Shown: piece by piece, positions 17,385-26,108 of the stretch
Position numbering within the stretch: the stretch's first letter is position 1
Layout of the letters: every line of letters begins with the position of its first letter
Assembly: GCA_015066935.1 (NCBI GenBank)
Contig: SVNK01000001.1
Span: 322,500 to 386,499, forward strand
Direction of reading: 5' to 3'
Length of the DNA: 64,000 nt
DNA from: Ruminococcus sp.
GTDB taxonomy: Bacteria > Bacillota > Clostridia > Oscillospirales > Ruminococcaceae
Position numbers and translations under genes: made by a program
The notes under the pieces: model-generated
What the model was told of the DNA's origin: nothing
The model's input: the letters and a program-made list of their open reading frames with translations, nothing else
The model's database searches: none

Positions 17385-18383
17385 ATGGCTTTATTTGAAT
17401 CATATGAGAGACGTGAAAAGCAGATTCTTGCAGTTCTCGAACAGTACGGCATCAAGTCTATCGAGGAGTGTGCAGATGTCTGCAAGGAAAAGGGTCTTGA
17501 CATCTACAAGCTTGTAGAGGGCATTCAGCCTATCTGCTTTGAAAATGCTAAGTGGGCTTACACTGTAGGCTGCGCTATCGCTATCAAGAAGGGCTGCACA
17601 AAGGCTGCTGACGCTGCTGCTGCTATCGGTGAGGGCCTTCAGGCTTTCTGTATTCCCGGCTCTGTTGCTGACCAGCGTAAGGTAGGTCTCGGTCACGGTA
17701 ACCTCGGCAAGATGCTTCTTGAAGAGGATACAGAGTGTTTCGCATTCCTCGCAGGTCACGAGTCATTCGCTGCTGCTGAGGGTGCTATCGGTATCGCTGA
17801 GAAGGCTAACAAGGTTCGTAAGAACCCCCTCCGTGTTATCCTCAACGGTCTCGGTAAGGACGCTGCTCAGATTATCGCTCGTATCAACGGCTTCACATAC
17901 GTTGAAACAGAGATGGACTACCACACAGGCGAGGTTAAGGAAGTTTTCCGTAAGGCTTATTCCGACGGTCTCCGTGCAAAGGTTAACTGCTACGGCGCTA
18001 ACGACGTAACAGAAGGCGTTGCTATCATGTGGAAGGAAAACGTTGACGTTTCCATCACAGGTAACTCCACTAACCCCACAAGATTCCAGCACCCCGTTGC
18101 AGGTACCTACAAGAAGCAGCGTACAGACGCAGGCAAGAAGTACTTCTCAGTTGCTTCAGGCGGCGGTACAGGACGTACTCTCCACCCCGATAACATGGCT
18201 GCAGGTCCTGCTTCCTACGGTATGACAGATACTCTCGGACGTATGCACTCTGACGCTCAGTTTGCAGGTTCTTCTTCAGTTCCCGCACACGTTGAGATGA
18301 TGGGTCTTATCGGTGCAGGCAACAACCCCATGGTTGGTATGACTGTTGCTTGTGCAGTTGCTATCGAGGAGGCTATGAAGTAA
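17385..18383 (+). CDS. GGGtGRT family protein
   Basis: 332 residues named for the glycine-rich motif SGGGTGRT at residues 258-265. The family is widespread in anaerobic Firmicutes and has no established function. It is made with codons typical of abundant proteins (many GCT, GTT, AAG). Cysteines occur at YTVGCAIAIKKGCTK and KVNCYGAND. Always next to the NifU-like gene in this window (start 14 bp after it, GGAGG site), which suggests a role in iron-sulfur or redox metabolism. A terminator follows at 18411-18442. Confidence 0.85.
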   Translation: MALFESYERREKQILAVLEQYGIKSIEECADVCKEKGLDIYKLVEGIQPICFENAKWAYTVGCAIAIKKGCTKAADAAAAIGEGLQAFCIPGSVADQRKVGLGHGNLGKMLLEEDTECFAFLAGHESFAAAEGAIGIAEKANKVRKNPLRVILNGLGKDAAQIIARINGFTYVETEMDYHTGEVKEVFRKAYSDGLRAKVNCYGANDVTEGVAIMWKENVDVSITGNSTNPTRFQHPVAGTYKKQRTDAGKKYFSVASGGGTGRTLHPDNMAAGPASYGMTDTLGRMHSDAQFAGSSSVPAHVEMMGLIGAGNNPMVGMTVACAVAIEEAMK

Positions 18384-18410
18384 GCTTCATAACCCGTTTA
18401 TAACGCTTTT

Positions 18411-18442
18411 AAGGCTGCTCCTGAAAAAGGGCAGCCTTTTTT
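18411..18442 (+). terminator. Rho-independent terminator after the GGGtGRT gene
   Basis: The stem AAGGCTGC / GCAGCCTT encloses a 12-base loop and is followed by TTTT, 28 bp after the stop codon. Confidence 0.85.
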
Positions 18443-18482
18443 GCTGTCGGGTGATGTCGGTCTAATGAAAAAAATGATAAAA

Positions 18483-18525
18483 TGTTGCAATTGCAACACA
18501 AATTCACGTGATTTTGTGGTATAAT
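18483..18525 (+). promoter_or_regulatory. Perfect 16-bp palindrome and -10 box before the FTR-like gene
   Basis: TGTTGCAATTGCAACA at 18483-18498 is a perfect dyad. A TATAAT box follows at 18520-18525, 25 bp before the FTR-like start codon. The -35 region (around 18497-18502) overlaps the palindrome's right edge and is a poor match, as expected for a regulated promoter. The binding protein is not known. Confidence 0.6.
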
Positions 18526-18549
18526 ATAAAAAACGAAAGGAGACGGCTT

Positions 18550-18753
18550 ATGAAGATTACTCTGAATCCCGATAAGGAAATGGTTGAACGTATCAAAGAA
18601 GGACTCCGTCTCAAGGACGGATACTGTCCGTGCAGACTGCCAAGGACTCCCGAAAATAAATGCATCTGCAAGGAGTTCCGTGAACAGATTGCAGACCCCG
18701 ATTTCGAGGGCTTCTGTCACTGTCAGCTGTACTACAAATCAAAGGAGGATTAA
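18550..18753 (+). CDS. Ferredoxin-thioredoxin reductase catalytic-subunit-like protein
   Basis: A 67-residue protein with three CxC pairs: CPC at 26-28, CIC at 38-40 and CHC at 56-58. This resembles the catalytic chain of ferredoxin-thioredoxin reductase, which uses a [4Fe-4S] cluster and a redox-active disulfide to reduce thioredoxin. The spacing differs from the plant enzyme, where the second and third pairs are CPC-8-CHC. No variable (alpha) subunit is present, as in other anaerobes. The start at 18550 follows AAAGGAGAC. Thioredoxin follows 2 bp later, so a ferredoxin-to-thioredoxin route is plausible. Confidence 0.82.
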   Translation: MKITLNPDKEMVERIKEGLRLKDGYCPCRLPRTPENKCICKEFREQIADPDFEGFCHCQLYYKSKED

Positions 18754-18755
18754 CT

Positions 18756-19070
18756 ATGTCTGAAATTATAATCACAAAGGAAAATTTTGAAAAAGAGGTT
18801 CTCGGATGCAGAGATATGCCGATTCTGATTGATTTCTGGGCGTCGTGGTGCGGACCGTGCATGATGCTTTCTCCGATTATCGCTGAAATTGCCGACGAAA
18901 TGCAGGGCAGGGTAAAAGTCTGCAAGGTCAATGTTGACGAGCAGCCCGAACTCTCTGCCATGTTCAGAGTTGAGAGCATACCACTCCTCGCCGTAGTAAA
19001 GGACGGGAAAATTACAGCACAGTCCGCAGGTTATCGTCCCAAGGAGAAAGTGCTGGAGCTTCTCAGGTAA
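18756..19070 (+). CDS. trxA: Thioredoxin
   Basis: A 104-residue thioredoxin with the active site WCGPC at residues 31-35, preceded by FWAS, and the cis-Pro loop VESIPLLAV near residue 73. The usual length is about 105. It has its own AAAGGAGG site and is co-transcribed with the FTR-like gene, which suggests that this thioredoxin is its electron acceptor instead of a flavoprotein thioredoxin reductase. Confidence 0.97.
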   Translation: MSEIIITKENFEKEVLGCRDMPILIDFWASWCGPCMMLSPIIAEIADEMQGRVKVCKVNVDEQPELSAMFRVESIPLLAVVKDGKITAQSAGYRPKEKVLELLR

Positions 19071-19170
19071 AACCGATTCACCCTTTTGATATATAACTCT
19101 CCGTGTTTTGTATGATTTGTATTGTATCAGACTCCGTTTTATGGGCATACTGTAAAACGGAGGTGTTTTT

Positions 19171-19290
19171 ATGCTTGGATTTGTATTAGGTTCATTTTTC
19201 GGCGGAACGGTCGGGGTTGCCGCAATGTGTCTGTGCACTATCGCAAAATCAGCCGATAACGAGAATTCCGATTCGTTCCATAATCAATGA
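19171..19290 (+). CDS. DUF3789 family small membrane protein
   Basis: A 39-residue protein not covered by larger open frames: ATG at 19171 behind ACGGAGG, TGA at 19288-19290. It begins MLGFVLGSFFGGTVGVAAM, one hydrophobic Gly-rich segment, then a short acidic tail. This matches the DUF3789 pattern of tiny membrane proteins in Clostridia; the function is unknown. Confidence 0.8.
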   Translation: MLGFVLGSFFGGTVGVAAMCLCTIAKSADNENSDSFHNQ

Positions 19291-19306
19291 AAATTCCCCG
19301 CTCAAG

Positions 19307-19579
19307 GGTGATGTCTGTACAGATGTATCTATGTATTTATCGGGGGAAACCTTTCTGAGGAAAGGTTCTCCCCCGTACCCCCTTCCAAAGACTTTTAATA
19401 CAAATTTCAGCCCGTAAGGGTGCATAATCCAGATGAACATGGAGTTCAAAAATTACTGGATGCACCCTTACGGGCTGAAATTTCATACTGAAAGTTTTAG
19501 GAAAGGAGTTTGAGGAAGAACCCTTTTTCAAAAGGGTTTTCCTCAATAAGAACGTAAATATTTCTGTAAGGACATTACC
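19307..19579. repeat. Composite palindromic element, copy 1
   Basis: About 273 bp, starting 16 bp after the DUF3789 stop. A left hairpin (GGGGGAAACCTTTC / GGAAAGGTTCTCCCCC) at 19339-19373, a central hairpin with perfect 24-bp arms at 19402-19425 and 19460-19483, and a right hairpin (GAGGAAGAACCC / GGGTTTTCCTC) at 19511-19543. Outer ends read GGTGATGTCTGTACAG and its near complement. The central arm contains CCCGTAAGGGTGCAT. Orientation: GGGGGAAACC hairpin first. Confidence 0.9.
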
Positions 19580-19619
19580 CTTTTCGGGAGCCTTACAGTT
19601 TGGCTATTTGCGTGTACAA

Positions 19620-19717
19620 ATGTAGGGACGACCATTGGTCGTCCGCAAATAACGACGTTTACCGACTGAAATAGCCGTATATTAAACGGGACGTCGAGAC
19701 GCCGTCCCCTACAGATT
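19620..19717. repeat. Pair of REP-like palindromes with a conserved linker
   Basis: GTAGGGACGACCATTGGTCG at 19622-19641 and GGGACGTCGAGACGCCGTCC at 19688-19707 then CCTACA. The segment between 19637 and 19712, including the linker AACGACGTTTACCGACTGAA, recurs almost exactly at 16379-16454. A mosaic of two palindromes and a fixed spacer is the form called BIME in enterobacteria. Confidence 0.85.
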
Positions 19718-19732
19718 GGCTATTTGCGTGTA

Positions 19733-20878
19733 TCAGAAATCAAGCTTAGCTTTAATCTTTTCGAAGAAGCTCTGACGCTTGGCGTAATTCTTATCAGATA
19801 AGGAAGCTTCAAAGTCCTTGAGAAGCTCCTTCTGTTTTTTATTGAGGTTCTTGGGGACTTCAACATTTACCTTGACGTACTGATTTCCACGGTCTGCACG
19901 GTTAATCATCTTCACGCCCTTGCCTTTGAGACGGAAGACTGTACCTGTCTGAGTACCCTCGCTGATATTGTACTTCACGTCGCCGTCGATAGTGGGGACG
20001 ATGATTTCCGCACCGAGCACAGCGTCGGTATAAGTAACGGGGATTTCGCAGTGTATGTCGTAGCCCTCACGAGTGAACAGCGGATGGTTCTTCACGTTGA
20101 TATTTACCATGAGGTCGCCTGCACTTCCGCCGTTTACGCCGCAGTCGCCCTGACCGCCGAGACGGATAGTCTGACCGTCATTGATACCTGCGGGGATGTC
20201 GAACGACACGTTTTTCTGCACACGGAGTCTGCCGACACCACGGCATTTTGAACAGGGATTCTTAATGATTTTGCCCTTACCGCTGCAGTGCGGACACGGT
20301 TTTGTCGAGGAAATTGCGCCGAAAGGAGTTCTCTGGGTAGCCTTTACGGAGCCACGTCCCTTACAGTCGGGACAGATTTCCGCAGAAGTACCTGCATCTG
20401 CACCGCTTCCCTTACATGATTCGCAGGTACACATACGGTTCACTTTAAGCTCATGCTTTTTGCCGCTGCACGCCTCCATGAAGCTGATTGTAACGGATTC
20501 GTGTATATCCGCACCGTGCTTGGGAGAGTTTGCCGATGAACGTGACGCACCTCCGCCGAAGCCGAAGCCGCCGAAGATATTTTCGAGGATGTCGCCCATA
20601 TCCGCAAAACCGCCGAAGCCGCCCATATCACCGCCGCCGTAGCTGGGGTCAACGCCTGCATGACCGTACTGGTCGTAGCGTGCACGCTTTTCGGGGTCGG
20701 AGAGGACCTCGTTAGCCTCGTTAACCTCCTGAAACTTCTCGACAAACGAGGGGTCATCTGGATGGAGGTCGGGGTGACATTCCCTCGCTTTTTTTCTGTA
20801 AGCCTTTTTTATTTCGTCTTCGGACGCACCCTTCTGGATGCCGAGGACCTCGTAATAATCTCTTTTTTCTTCAGCCAT
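19733..20878 (-). CDS. dnaJ: Chaperone protein DnaJ
   Basis: A class I J-domain co-chaperone of DnaK. Of 381 residues, the J domain (about 5-70) contains the HPD tripeptide in ECHPDLHPDD. A Gly/Phe-rich linker follows (about 77-115). The zinc-finger region (about 140-220) has four CxxCxGxG motifs: CESCKGSG, CPDCKGRG, CPHCSGKG and CSKCRGVG. The substrate-binding C-terminal domains end the protein. Last gene of hrcA-grpE-dnaK-dnaJ; it lies 128 bp after dnaK with a small REP-like hairpin between. Confidence 0.98.
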   Translation of the reverse strand: MAEEKRDYYEVLGIQKGASEDEIKKAYRKKARECHPDLHPDDPSFVEKFQEVNEANEVLSDPEKRARYDQYGHAGVDPSYGGGDMGGFGGFADMGDILENIFGGFGFGGGASRSSANSPKHGADIHESVTISFMEACSGKKHELKVNRMCTCESCKGSGADAGTSAEICPDCKGRGSVKATQRTPFGAISSTKPCPHCSGKGKIIKNPCSKCRGVGRLRVQKNVSFDIPAGINDGQTIRLGGQGDCGVNGGSAGDLMVNINVKNHPLFTREGYDIHCEIPVTYTDAVLGAEIIVPTIDGDVKYNISEGTQTGTVFRLKGKGVKMINRADRGNQYVKVNVEVPKNLNKKQKELLKDFEASLSDKNYAKRQSFFEKIKAKLDF

Positions 20879-20965
20879 AATAAGCTCCGTTCTGTCATTG
20901 AATGACCTGTTTACGGTTAAGAATTCTTAATCCGTTGCCTTAAAAACATACATTTTAAAACACCA

Positions 20966-20991
20966 TTAGGGCGAAGTGAAATTCGCCCTAA
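20966..20991. repeat. Small palindrome between dnaK and dnaJ
   Basis: TTAGGGCGAA / TTCGCCCTAA with a six-base loop. It resembles the REP-like stems of the window but lacks GTAG. On the minus strand it lies 16 bp past the dnaK stop and could attenuate transcription into dnaJ or be a processing stem. Confidence 0.6.
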
Positions 20992-21006
20992 AAACGGTAG
21001 ATTTTA

Positions 21007-22860
21007 TTAAACCTCGGTAAAGTCTGCGTCAACCACGCCGTCGTCGTTGCCGCCGCCGTTAGGCTGACCGCCCATTTCAGCGAACTGTGAAGGGTCGATA
21101 CCCTCAGCACCGCCGTTGGGATTAGCCTGCTGGTAAATCTTAGCGGAGAGGTCATAGAAAGCCTTCTGGAGGTCGTCCTTAAGGGACTTTATTTCGTCGT
21201 GGTTCTCAGCCTCGCATGCAGCCTTGAGTGATGCGCACTTAGCTTCGATATTTGACTTTTCATCAGCTGAAACCTTGTCGCCGAAGTCTGCAAGAGCCTT
21301 CTCGCACTGGAACACAAGGTTTTCTGCCTCGTTCTTGTTGTCAACCTGTTCACGACGCTTCTTATCCTCAGCAGCGTACTGCTCAGCCTCCTTGACAGCC
21401 TTCTCAATATCGTTCTTGGACATATTTGTTGAAGCTGTGATGGAGATATTCTGCTCCTTACCTGTACCGAGGTCCTTAGCGGAAACGTGAACGATACCAT
21501 TCTGGTCGATATCGAAAGTAACCTCAATCTGGGGGATTCCTCTTGGTGCGGGAGCGATACCGTCGAGACGGAATGTTCCGAGCTGCTTGTTGTCTCTTGC
21601 GAACTCACGCTCACCCTGAAGCACGTTGATGTCAACGGCAGGCTGATTATCGGCATAAGTTGAGAATACCTGAGACTTCTTTGTGGGGATTGTAGTATTT
21701 CTCTCAATCATTCTTGTGCAGACGCCGCCTGCTGTCTCGATACCGAGAGAAAGAGGAGTAACGTCGAGGAGGAGCAGACCGTTCTTAACGTCGCCGCCGA
21801 GAACGCCGCCCTGATATGCAGCACCGAGAGCTACGCACTCATCAGGGTTGATGCCCTTGAAGGGGTCCTTGCCGATGAGCTTCTTAACAGCCTCCTGAAC
21901 AGCGGGGATTCTTGAAGAACCGCCGACCATGAGAACCTTGTTGATTTCGGAGATTGAGAGTCCGCTGTCACTGAGAGCCTGACGAACGGGTCCCATAGTA
22001 GCTTCTACGAGGTCAGCAGTAAGCTCGTTGAACTTAGCCTGTGAGAGAGTAAGGTCAAGGTGCTTGGGAGTACCTGTTGCGTCAACAGTGATGAAGGGGA
22101 TATTGATATTTGAAGTTGTAGTGGAAGAAAGCTCGATTTTAGCCTTTTCAGCGGCATCCTTGAGACGCTGTGAAGCCATTTTGTCCTGAGAGAGGTCGAT
22201 ACCGTCGGACTTTTTGAACTCATCAACGATCCAGTTGATGATTCTCTGGTCGAAGTCGTCGCCGCCGAGACGGTTGTTGCCTGCTGTAGCGAGAACCTGC
22301 TGAACGTCCTCACCCATTTCGATGATAGAAACGTCGAAAGTACCGCCGCCGAGGTCATAAACCATGACAACCTGTTCTTCTTCCTTGTCGATACCGTAGG
22401 AGAGAGCAGCAGCTGTAGGCTCGTTGATGATACGCTTTACTGTAAGACCTGCGATCTGACCTGCATCCTTTGTAGCCTGTCTCTGAGAGTCGGTGAAGTA
22501 AGCGGGAACAGTGATAACAGCTTCAGTAACGGGTTCGCCGAGGTAAGCCTCTGCGTCAGCCTTGAGCTTCTGGAGAATCATTGAAGAAATCTCCTGAGGA
22601 GTATAATTTTTTCCGTCGATAGTAACCTTGTAGTCAGAGCCCATATGTCTCTTGATAGAAGAAACGGTCTTATCGTGGTTAGTGATTGCCTGTCTTTTTG
22701 CAACCTGACCCACAAGACGCTCTCCGTTATTTGTGAAAGCTACAACAGAGGGAGTAGTTCTTGCACCCTCGCTGTTCGGGATTACAACTGCGTTTCCGCC
22801 TTCTACAACGGCTACGCAAGAGTTAGTTGTACCAAGATCGATACCAATAATTTTTCCCAT
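21007..22860 (-). CDS. dnaK: Molecular chaperone DnaK (Hsp70)
   Basis: 617 residues. The nucleotide-binding domain begins [16 protein letters not shown] and contains [13 protein letters not shown] and the phosphate-2 loop MVGGSSRIP. The substrate-binding domain starts near residue 365 ([14 protein letters not shown]), and an alpha-helical lid ends with the acidic tail [11 protein letters not shown]. It is controlled from the hrcA promoter and CIRCE operator at 24571-24597. GrpE and DnaJ flank it. Confidence 0.99.
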   Translation of the reverse strand: MGKIIGIDLGTTNSCVAVVEGGNAVVIPNSEGARTTPSVVAFTNNGERLVGQVAKRQAITNHDKTVSSIKRHMGSDYKVTIDGKNYTPQEISSMILQKLKADAEAYLGEPVTEAVITVPAYFTDSQRQATKDAGQIAGLTVKRIINEPTAAALSYGIDKEEEQVVMVYDLGGGTFDVSIIEMGEDVQQVLATAGNNRLGGDDFDQRIINWIVDEFKKSDGIDLSQDKMASQRLKDAAEKAKIELSSTTTSNINIPFITVDATGTPKHLDLTLSQAKFNELTADLVEATMGPVRQALSDSGLSISEINKVLMVGGSSRIPAVQEAVKKLIGKDPFKGINPDECVALGAAYQGGVLGGDVKNGLLLLDVTPLSLGIETAGGVCTRMIERNTTIPTKKSQVFSTYADNQPAVDINVLQGEREFARDNKQLGTFRLDGIAPAPRGIPQIEVTFDIDQNGIVHVSAKDLGTGKEQNISITASTNMSKNDIEKAVKEAEQYAAEDKKRREQVDNKNEAENLVFQCEKALADFGDKVSADEKSNIEAKCASLKAACEAENHDEIKSLKDDLQKAFYDLSAKIYQQANPNGGAEGIDPSQFAEMGGQPNGGGNDDGVVDADFTEV

Positions 22861-22933
22861 AATATATTCCTCCTAAAATAATACGTGATGCGTAATTAAC
22901 GATGATTGATTGAATTTTTCGGATTTGTCCGTA

Positions 22934-23473
22934 TTAAACTGCCACTGCAACCATAGCAGGTCTAATAAGCTTATCGCCGAGCATATAGCCCTTCTGATAA
23001 ACGGCACAGACGTGATTGCTTGCGTAATCGGTGCCGTCCTGCTGACTGATTGCGTTGTGGATATTGGGGTCGAACTCATCTCCGAGAGCCTCGATAGCGG
23101 TAACATTCATCTTATCGAGGAAGCTTCTGAGCTGTCCCCAGATGAGCTGCATACCGTTCTTGAAGTTTTCGTCGGTGCACTCTGATTCGAGCGACCTTTC
23201 AAAGCTGTCTATAAATGTAAGCAGCTCTTCAATACATTTTGCCGAAGCGTTCTGATATGTTTCTGTTTTTTCCTTTGCAGTTCTTTTCCGGTAGTTATCG
23301 TACTCTGCAAACAGACGCATATATCTGTCGTTAGCCTCATTGAGAGCGTCCTCAAGCTCGGCGAACTGTGAAGCGGTATCGTTATACTCACTTGCAGCGT
23401 CGTCCTCATCGCTGAACGTCTCGCAGATTTCGTTTTCGTCAAGCTGCTCTTCTGTCAGATTCTTGTCATCCAC
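22934..23473 (-). CDS. grpE: Nucleotide exchange factor GrpE
   Basis: GrpE releases ADP from DnaK. The 179-residue product has an acidic N-terminus, a long coiled coil (about residues 40-95, AEYDNYRKRTAKEK at its end), and the family C-terminus GDEFDPNIHNAISQQ with VYQKGYMLGDKLIRPAMVAV. The GTG at 23473 is chosen: AAAGGAG lies nine bases upstream and it starts 16 bp after hrcA ends. An in-frame ATG at 23587 would overlap hrcA by about 100 bp. Confidence 0.93.
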   Translation of the reverse strand: MDDKNLTEEQLDENEICETFSDEDDAASEYNDTASQFAELEDALNEANDRYMRLFAEYDNYRKRTAKEKTETYQNASAKCIEELLTFIDSFERSLESECTDENFKNGMQLIWGQLRSFLDKMNVTAIEALGDEFDPNIHNAISQQDGTDYASNHVCAVYQKGYMLGDKLIRPAMVAVAV

Positions 23474-23489
23474 TGGTGCTGCTCCTTTC

Positions 23490-24551
23490 TTACGGCTGGG
23501 GGTCGATAATTTCGACGCTGCCTGTAATGGTTGTCTCATCCTCGCCCGACATGAGATACGAAATCTTCTGGGTGAGGTACTCAACATAGGGGATTATCTT
23601 TTTATAATCGACTCTCATCGGTCCTATGATTCCGAGGGAGCCTGCCTCTTTGCCGTCTTTGCGGTATTTTGAGACTATAAGGCTTGAATTGCCTATTGCA
23701 AAGCTGTTGTTTTCGTGTCCGAACTTGACCTGAATACCGCTGAAGGTATTTTCGAGGATTTCGGAGAGACCGTCCTTACGTTCAATGAAGCGGACAACCT
23801 CCATTTTGTCAAGCTCGTCACAGGAAAGGAGTTTTTCTCCGCCGCTTACAGTAAGTTCCTGCTGGCGAAGGTCCTCGGAAAGCTCGCATATTCCCTTTAC
23901 GAGGGGCGAGAGTGACACCATATAGGCACTCACTGCCGCAACCATTTTATCGAGCATCTCCTCGGAAAGCTCATCAACGGAAATTCCGCTGAGATTTTCC
24001 TCTATATAATGTGTAAAGAACTCAAGCTGTTCATGATTGAGGTCGAATTCAAGACGGCACGCTTTATTCTTGATATTGCCGCTTGAGGTAATCAGCAGGA
24101 TAACGTAAAGGCGTTTACCTGTGGGGATGACCTCCACCTTTGAAATTACCGAGAATCTCGGTACGGAATTTGTAACAACGGCAGCGCACTGTGTCAGCTC
24201 TGTAAGAGCCGCAGCGGCGTTCTGCACGAGAAGCTCTTCAGGAGTATCCTTTCCGCCGAGCATACTGTCGAGCTTTGATTTTTCCTCATCGGAAAGAGCT
24301 GTCATGGTCATAAGCTCATCAATATACAGACGGTAGCCTGAAAAGGTAGGGATTCTTCCTGCGGATGTATGGGGCTGTTCGAGGTAGCCCATCTGCTCCA
24401 GCGAAGCCATATCGTTTCTTACCGTTGCCGCAGAAACCTTTATATCAGCAAGCTGCGAGATTACTTTTGAACCGACGGGTTCGCCTGTTCTGATATATTC
24501 GTCAACCACAGCAGCGAGTATCTTCAGCTTTCTGTCGTTCACGATCTTCAC
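23490..24551 (-). CDS. hrcA: Heat-inducible transcription repressor HrcA
   Basis: A winged-helix repressor of the CIRCE regulon, 353 residues. The N-terminal DNA-binding domain shows EYIRTGEPVGSKVISQ and VSAATVRNDMASLEQMGYL. The C-terminal segment contains GPMRVDYKKIIPYVEYL, the family's conserved end. It is the first gene of the operon and should bind the CIRCE element 20 bp upstream of its own start codon. Confidence 0.98.
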   Translation of the reverse strand: MKIVNDRKLKILAAVVDEYIRTGEPVGSKVISQLADIKVSAATVRNDMASLEQMGYLEQPHTSAGRIPTFSGYRLYIDELMTMTALSDEEKSKLDSMLGGKDTPEELLVQNAAAALTELTQCAAVVTNSVPRFSVISKVEVIPTGKRLYVILLITSSGNIKNKACRLEFDLNHEQLEFFTHYIEENLSGISVDELSEEMLDKMVAAVSAYMVSLSPLVKGICELSEDLRQQELTVSGGEKLLSCDELDKMEVVRFIERKDGLSEILENTFSGIQVKFGHENNSFAIGNSSLIVSKYRKDGKEAGSLGIIGPMRVDYKKIIPYVEYLTQKISYLMSGEDETTITGSVEIIDPQP

Positions 24552-24570
24552 AACCTTTCACTCGCTCTTC

Positions 24571-24597
24571 TTAGCACTCTCACACTTTGAGTGCTAA
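24571..24597 (-). promoter_or_regulatory. CIRCE operator of HrcA
   Basis: Perfect nine-base arms TTAGCACTC (24571-24579) and GAGTGCTAA (24589-24597) around a nine-base spacer. This is the consensus CIRCE inverted repeat. It sits between the promoter at 24602-24630 and the hrcA start, as expected for HrcA repression of hrcA-grpE-dnaK-dnaJ. Confidence 0.99.
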
Positions 24598-24601
24598 CTA
24601 T

Positions 24602-24630
24602 AATTTATCACTATTATGCCGCTTTGTCAA
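24602..24630 (-). promoter_or_regulatory. Promoter of the hrcA operon
   Basis: On the minus strand TTGACA (24630-24625), a 17-bp spacer, then TAAATT (24607-24602). Transcription should start a few bases inside or beside the CIRCE element. Confidence 0.8.
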
Positions 24631-24730
24631 GGGTTTTATGTGTTTTTGTTTCTTTTGCCAAAACTTACATAAATACCTCACTTGATTTTAAGCGTTTTAA
24701 CGGTGTTTTTTTAAAGCCACCGATATTAAA

Positions 24731-25004
24731 GGTGATGTCCATACAGAAGTATTATGTTTATTTATCGGGTGAAACCTTTCTGAGGAAAGGTTCTCCCCCG
24801 AACCCCCTTCCAAAGACTTTTAATACAAATTTCAGCCCCATAGGGTGCATATCCAAATGAACTCGATGTTCAAAATTTTTTGGATGCACCCTATGGGGCT
24901 GAAATTTCATACTGAAAGTTTTAGGAAAGGAGTTTGAGGAAGAACCCTTTTTCAAAAGGGTTTTCCTCAATAAGTAACGTAAATACTTCTATATGGACAT
25001 TACC
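24731..25004. repeat. Composite palindromic element, copy 2
   Basis: About 274 bp, same orientation as copy 1. It ends one base before the stop codon of the gene at 25006 and lies upstream of the hrcA promoter. Central arms are at 24827-24850 and 24884-24907, with CCCCATAGGGTGCAT in place of CCCGTAAGGGTGCAT. Outer ends read GGTGATGTCCATACAGAAG and GGTAATGTCCATATAGAAG on opposite strands. Confidence 0.9.
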
Positions 25005-25005
25005 C

Positions 25006-25500
25006 TTACTGATTCATTGGTTTATTACCGCCGCCGAGTGCGGGGGCAGATGAAAGGTTTCCGCCGATTTTGCTTTTTACAGCCTTAATGCCCTGAAGGT
25101 TGCGGGAGTAGTAGTTTTCCGTATCGTTGAGCATTTTTGCAACGGCAGCAGCAGCGTTCTGCTGGAGAGTTTTGGAGGCAGTCTGAGCCTTTGTGAGCAT
25201 ATCGACAGCCTTTTTCTTTGCCTCGATGACGATAGCCTCACGTGAGACTATCTGTGCAGCTCTTTCTTCAGCCTTACGGATAATGCTTTCGGCGTTGAGT
25301 TTAGCCTCGTTGAGGATACGCTGGCAGTCGAACTCAATTTTCTTAGCCTCTTTAAGCTCGTGAGGCATATTGAGACGGACGTCGTTTATAAGTTCACGCA
25401 TACGCTCGCCGTCGATAACTTTTTTATGTGATACAAATGGCATGGAAGAAGCTTTATCGAGAAGCTCGTCCATTTCTTCAAGGATTTCGTCAATACTCAT
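25006..25500 (-). CDS. Coiled-coil protein of unknown function next to coaD
   Basis: 164 residues. It begins MSIDEILEEMDELLDKA and has a long charged helix from about residue 45 to 145, rich in Ala, Lys and Glu, then a Gly-rich tail. No catalytic motif is seen. Similar proteins, sometimes labelled ATPase or V-ATPase subunit H-like because of the helix, follow coaD in Clostridia; DivIVA-like scaffolding is another possibility. The label is not a functional claim. It lies about 100 bp after coaD. Confidence 0.7.
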   Translation of the reverse strand: MSIDEILEEMDELLDKASSMPFVSHKKVIDGERMRELINDVRLNMPHELKEAKKIEFDCQRILNEAKLNAESIIRKAEERAAQIVSREAIVIEAKKKAVDMLTKAQTASKTLQQNAAAAVAKMLNDTENYYSRNLQGIKAVKSKIGGNLSSAPALGGGNKPMNQ

Positions 25501-25601
25501 AATAATCTCCGTTCTGCCGCCTCGGAAAAGACCTTACGGCTGTTTGTTTTTCGGGGTTTGCCCCCTTTTATCTGTAAATCTATGATTATGTACCGTGCCG
25601 T

Positions 25602-26108
25602 TTATTTTAAAAACGACTTATCGGTATTTGTGATACGCTGTGTGATATCGTCGAGGATAGCGCTTGGGACGAAGTGGCTTATATCTCCGCCGAATGAAGC
25701 TATCTGCTTTACGACGCTTGAGCTGAGGTACATATTCTCGGCAGAGGTTGTAAGGAAGACAGTTTCCGCTCCTGCGTAGAGTTTCTTATTTGCGAGAGCC
25801 ATCTGGAACTCATATTCGAAGTCGCTGACGGCACGCAGTCCCTTGACGATTGCGATTGCACCGACGTTTCTGACATAATCGGCGAGCAGACCGTCGAGGA
25901 TGTCGATAACAACATTATCGAGGTCGTGGGTGACCGATTCGATCATAAGCATACGCTCGGTAGCGGTGAAGCTTGGTTCACCTTTTCCGGCGTTTCTTGA
26001 AATAAGAACGATAACCTTGTCAAATAGTTTCGAGGCACGTGTAATAATATCAAGATGACCGAGAGTTACGGGGTCGAAGCTTCCGGGACAAACAGCGATT
26101 CTTCTCAT
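25602..26108 (-). CDS. coaD: Phosphopantetheine adenylyltransferase
   Basis: Adds AMP to 4'-phosphopantetheine in coenzyme A synthesis. The 168-residue product starts with CPGSFDPVTLGHLDII, carrying the T/HxGH-type nucleotidyltransferase motif (TLGH), and has the conserved VKGLRAVSDFEYEFQMA. The C-terminal segment SSSVVKQIASFGGDISHFV is typical. It overlaps rsmD by four bases (ATGA type), and the pair rsmD-coaD is conserved across Firmicutes. Confidence 0.98.
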   Translation of the reverse strand: MRRIAVCPGSFDPVTLGHLDIITRASKLFDKVIVLISRNAGKGEPSFTATERMLMIESVTHDLDNVVIDILDGLLADYVRNVGAIAIVKGLRAVSDFEYEFQMALANKKLYAGAETVFLTTSAENMYLSSSVVKQIASFGGDISHFVPSAILDDITQRITNTDKSFLK

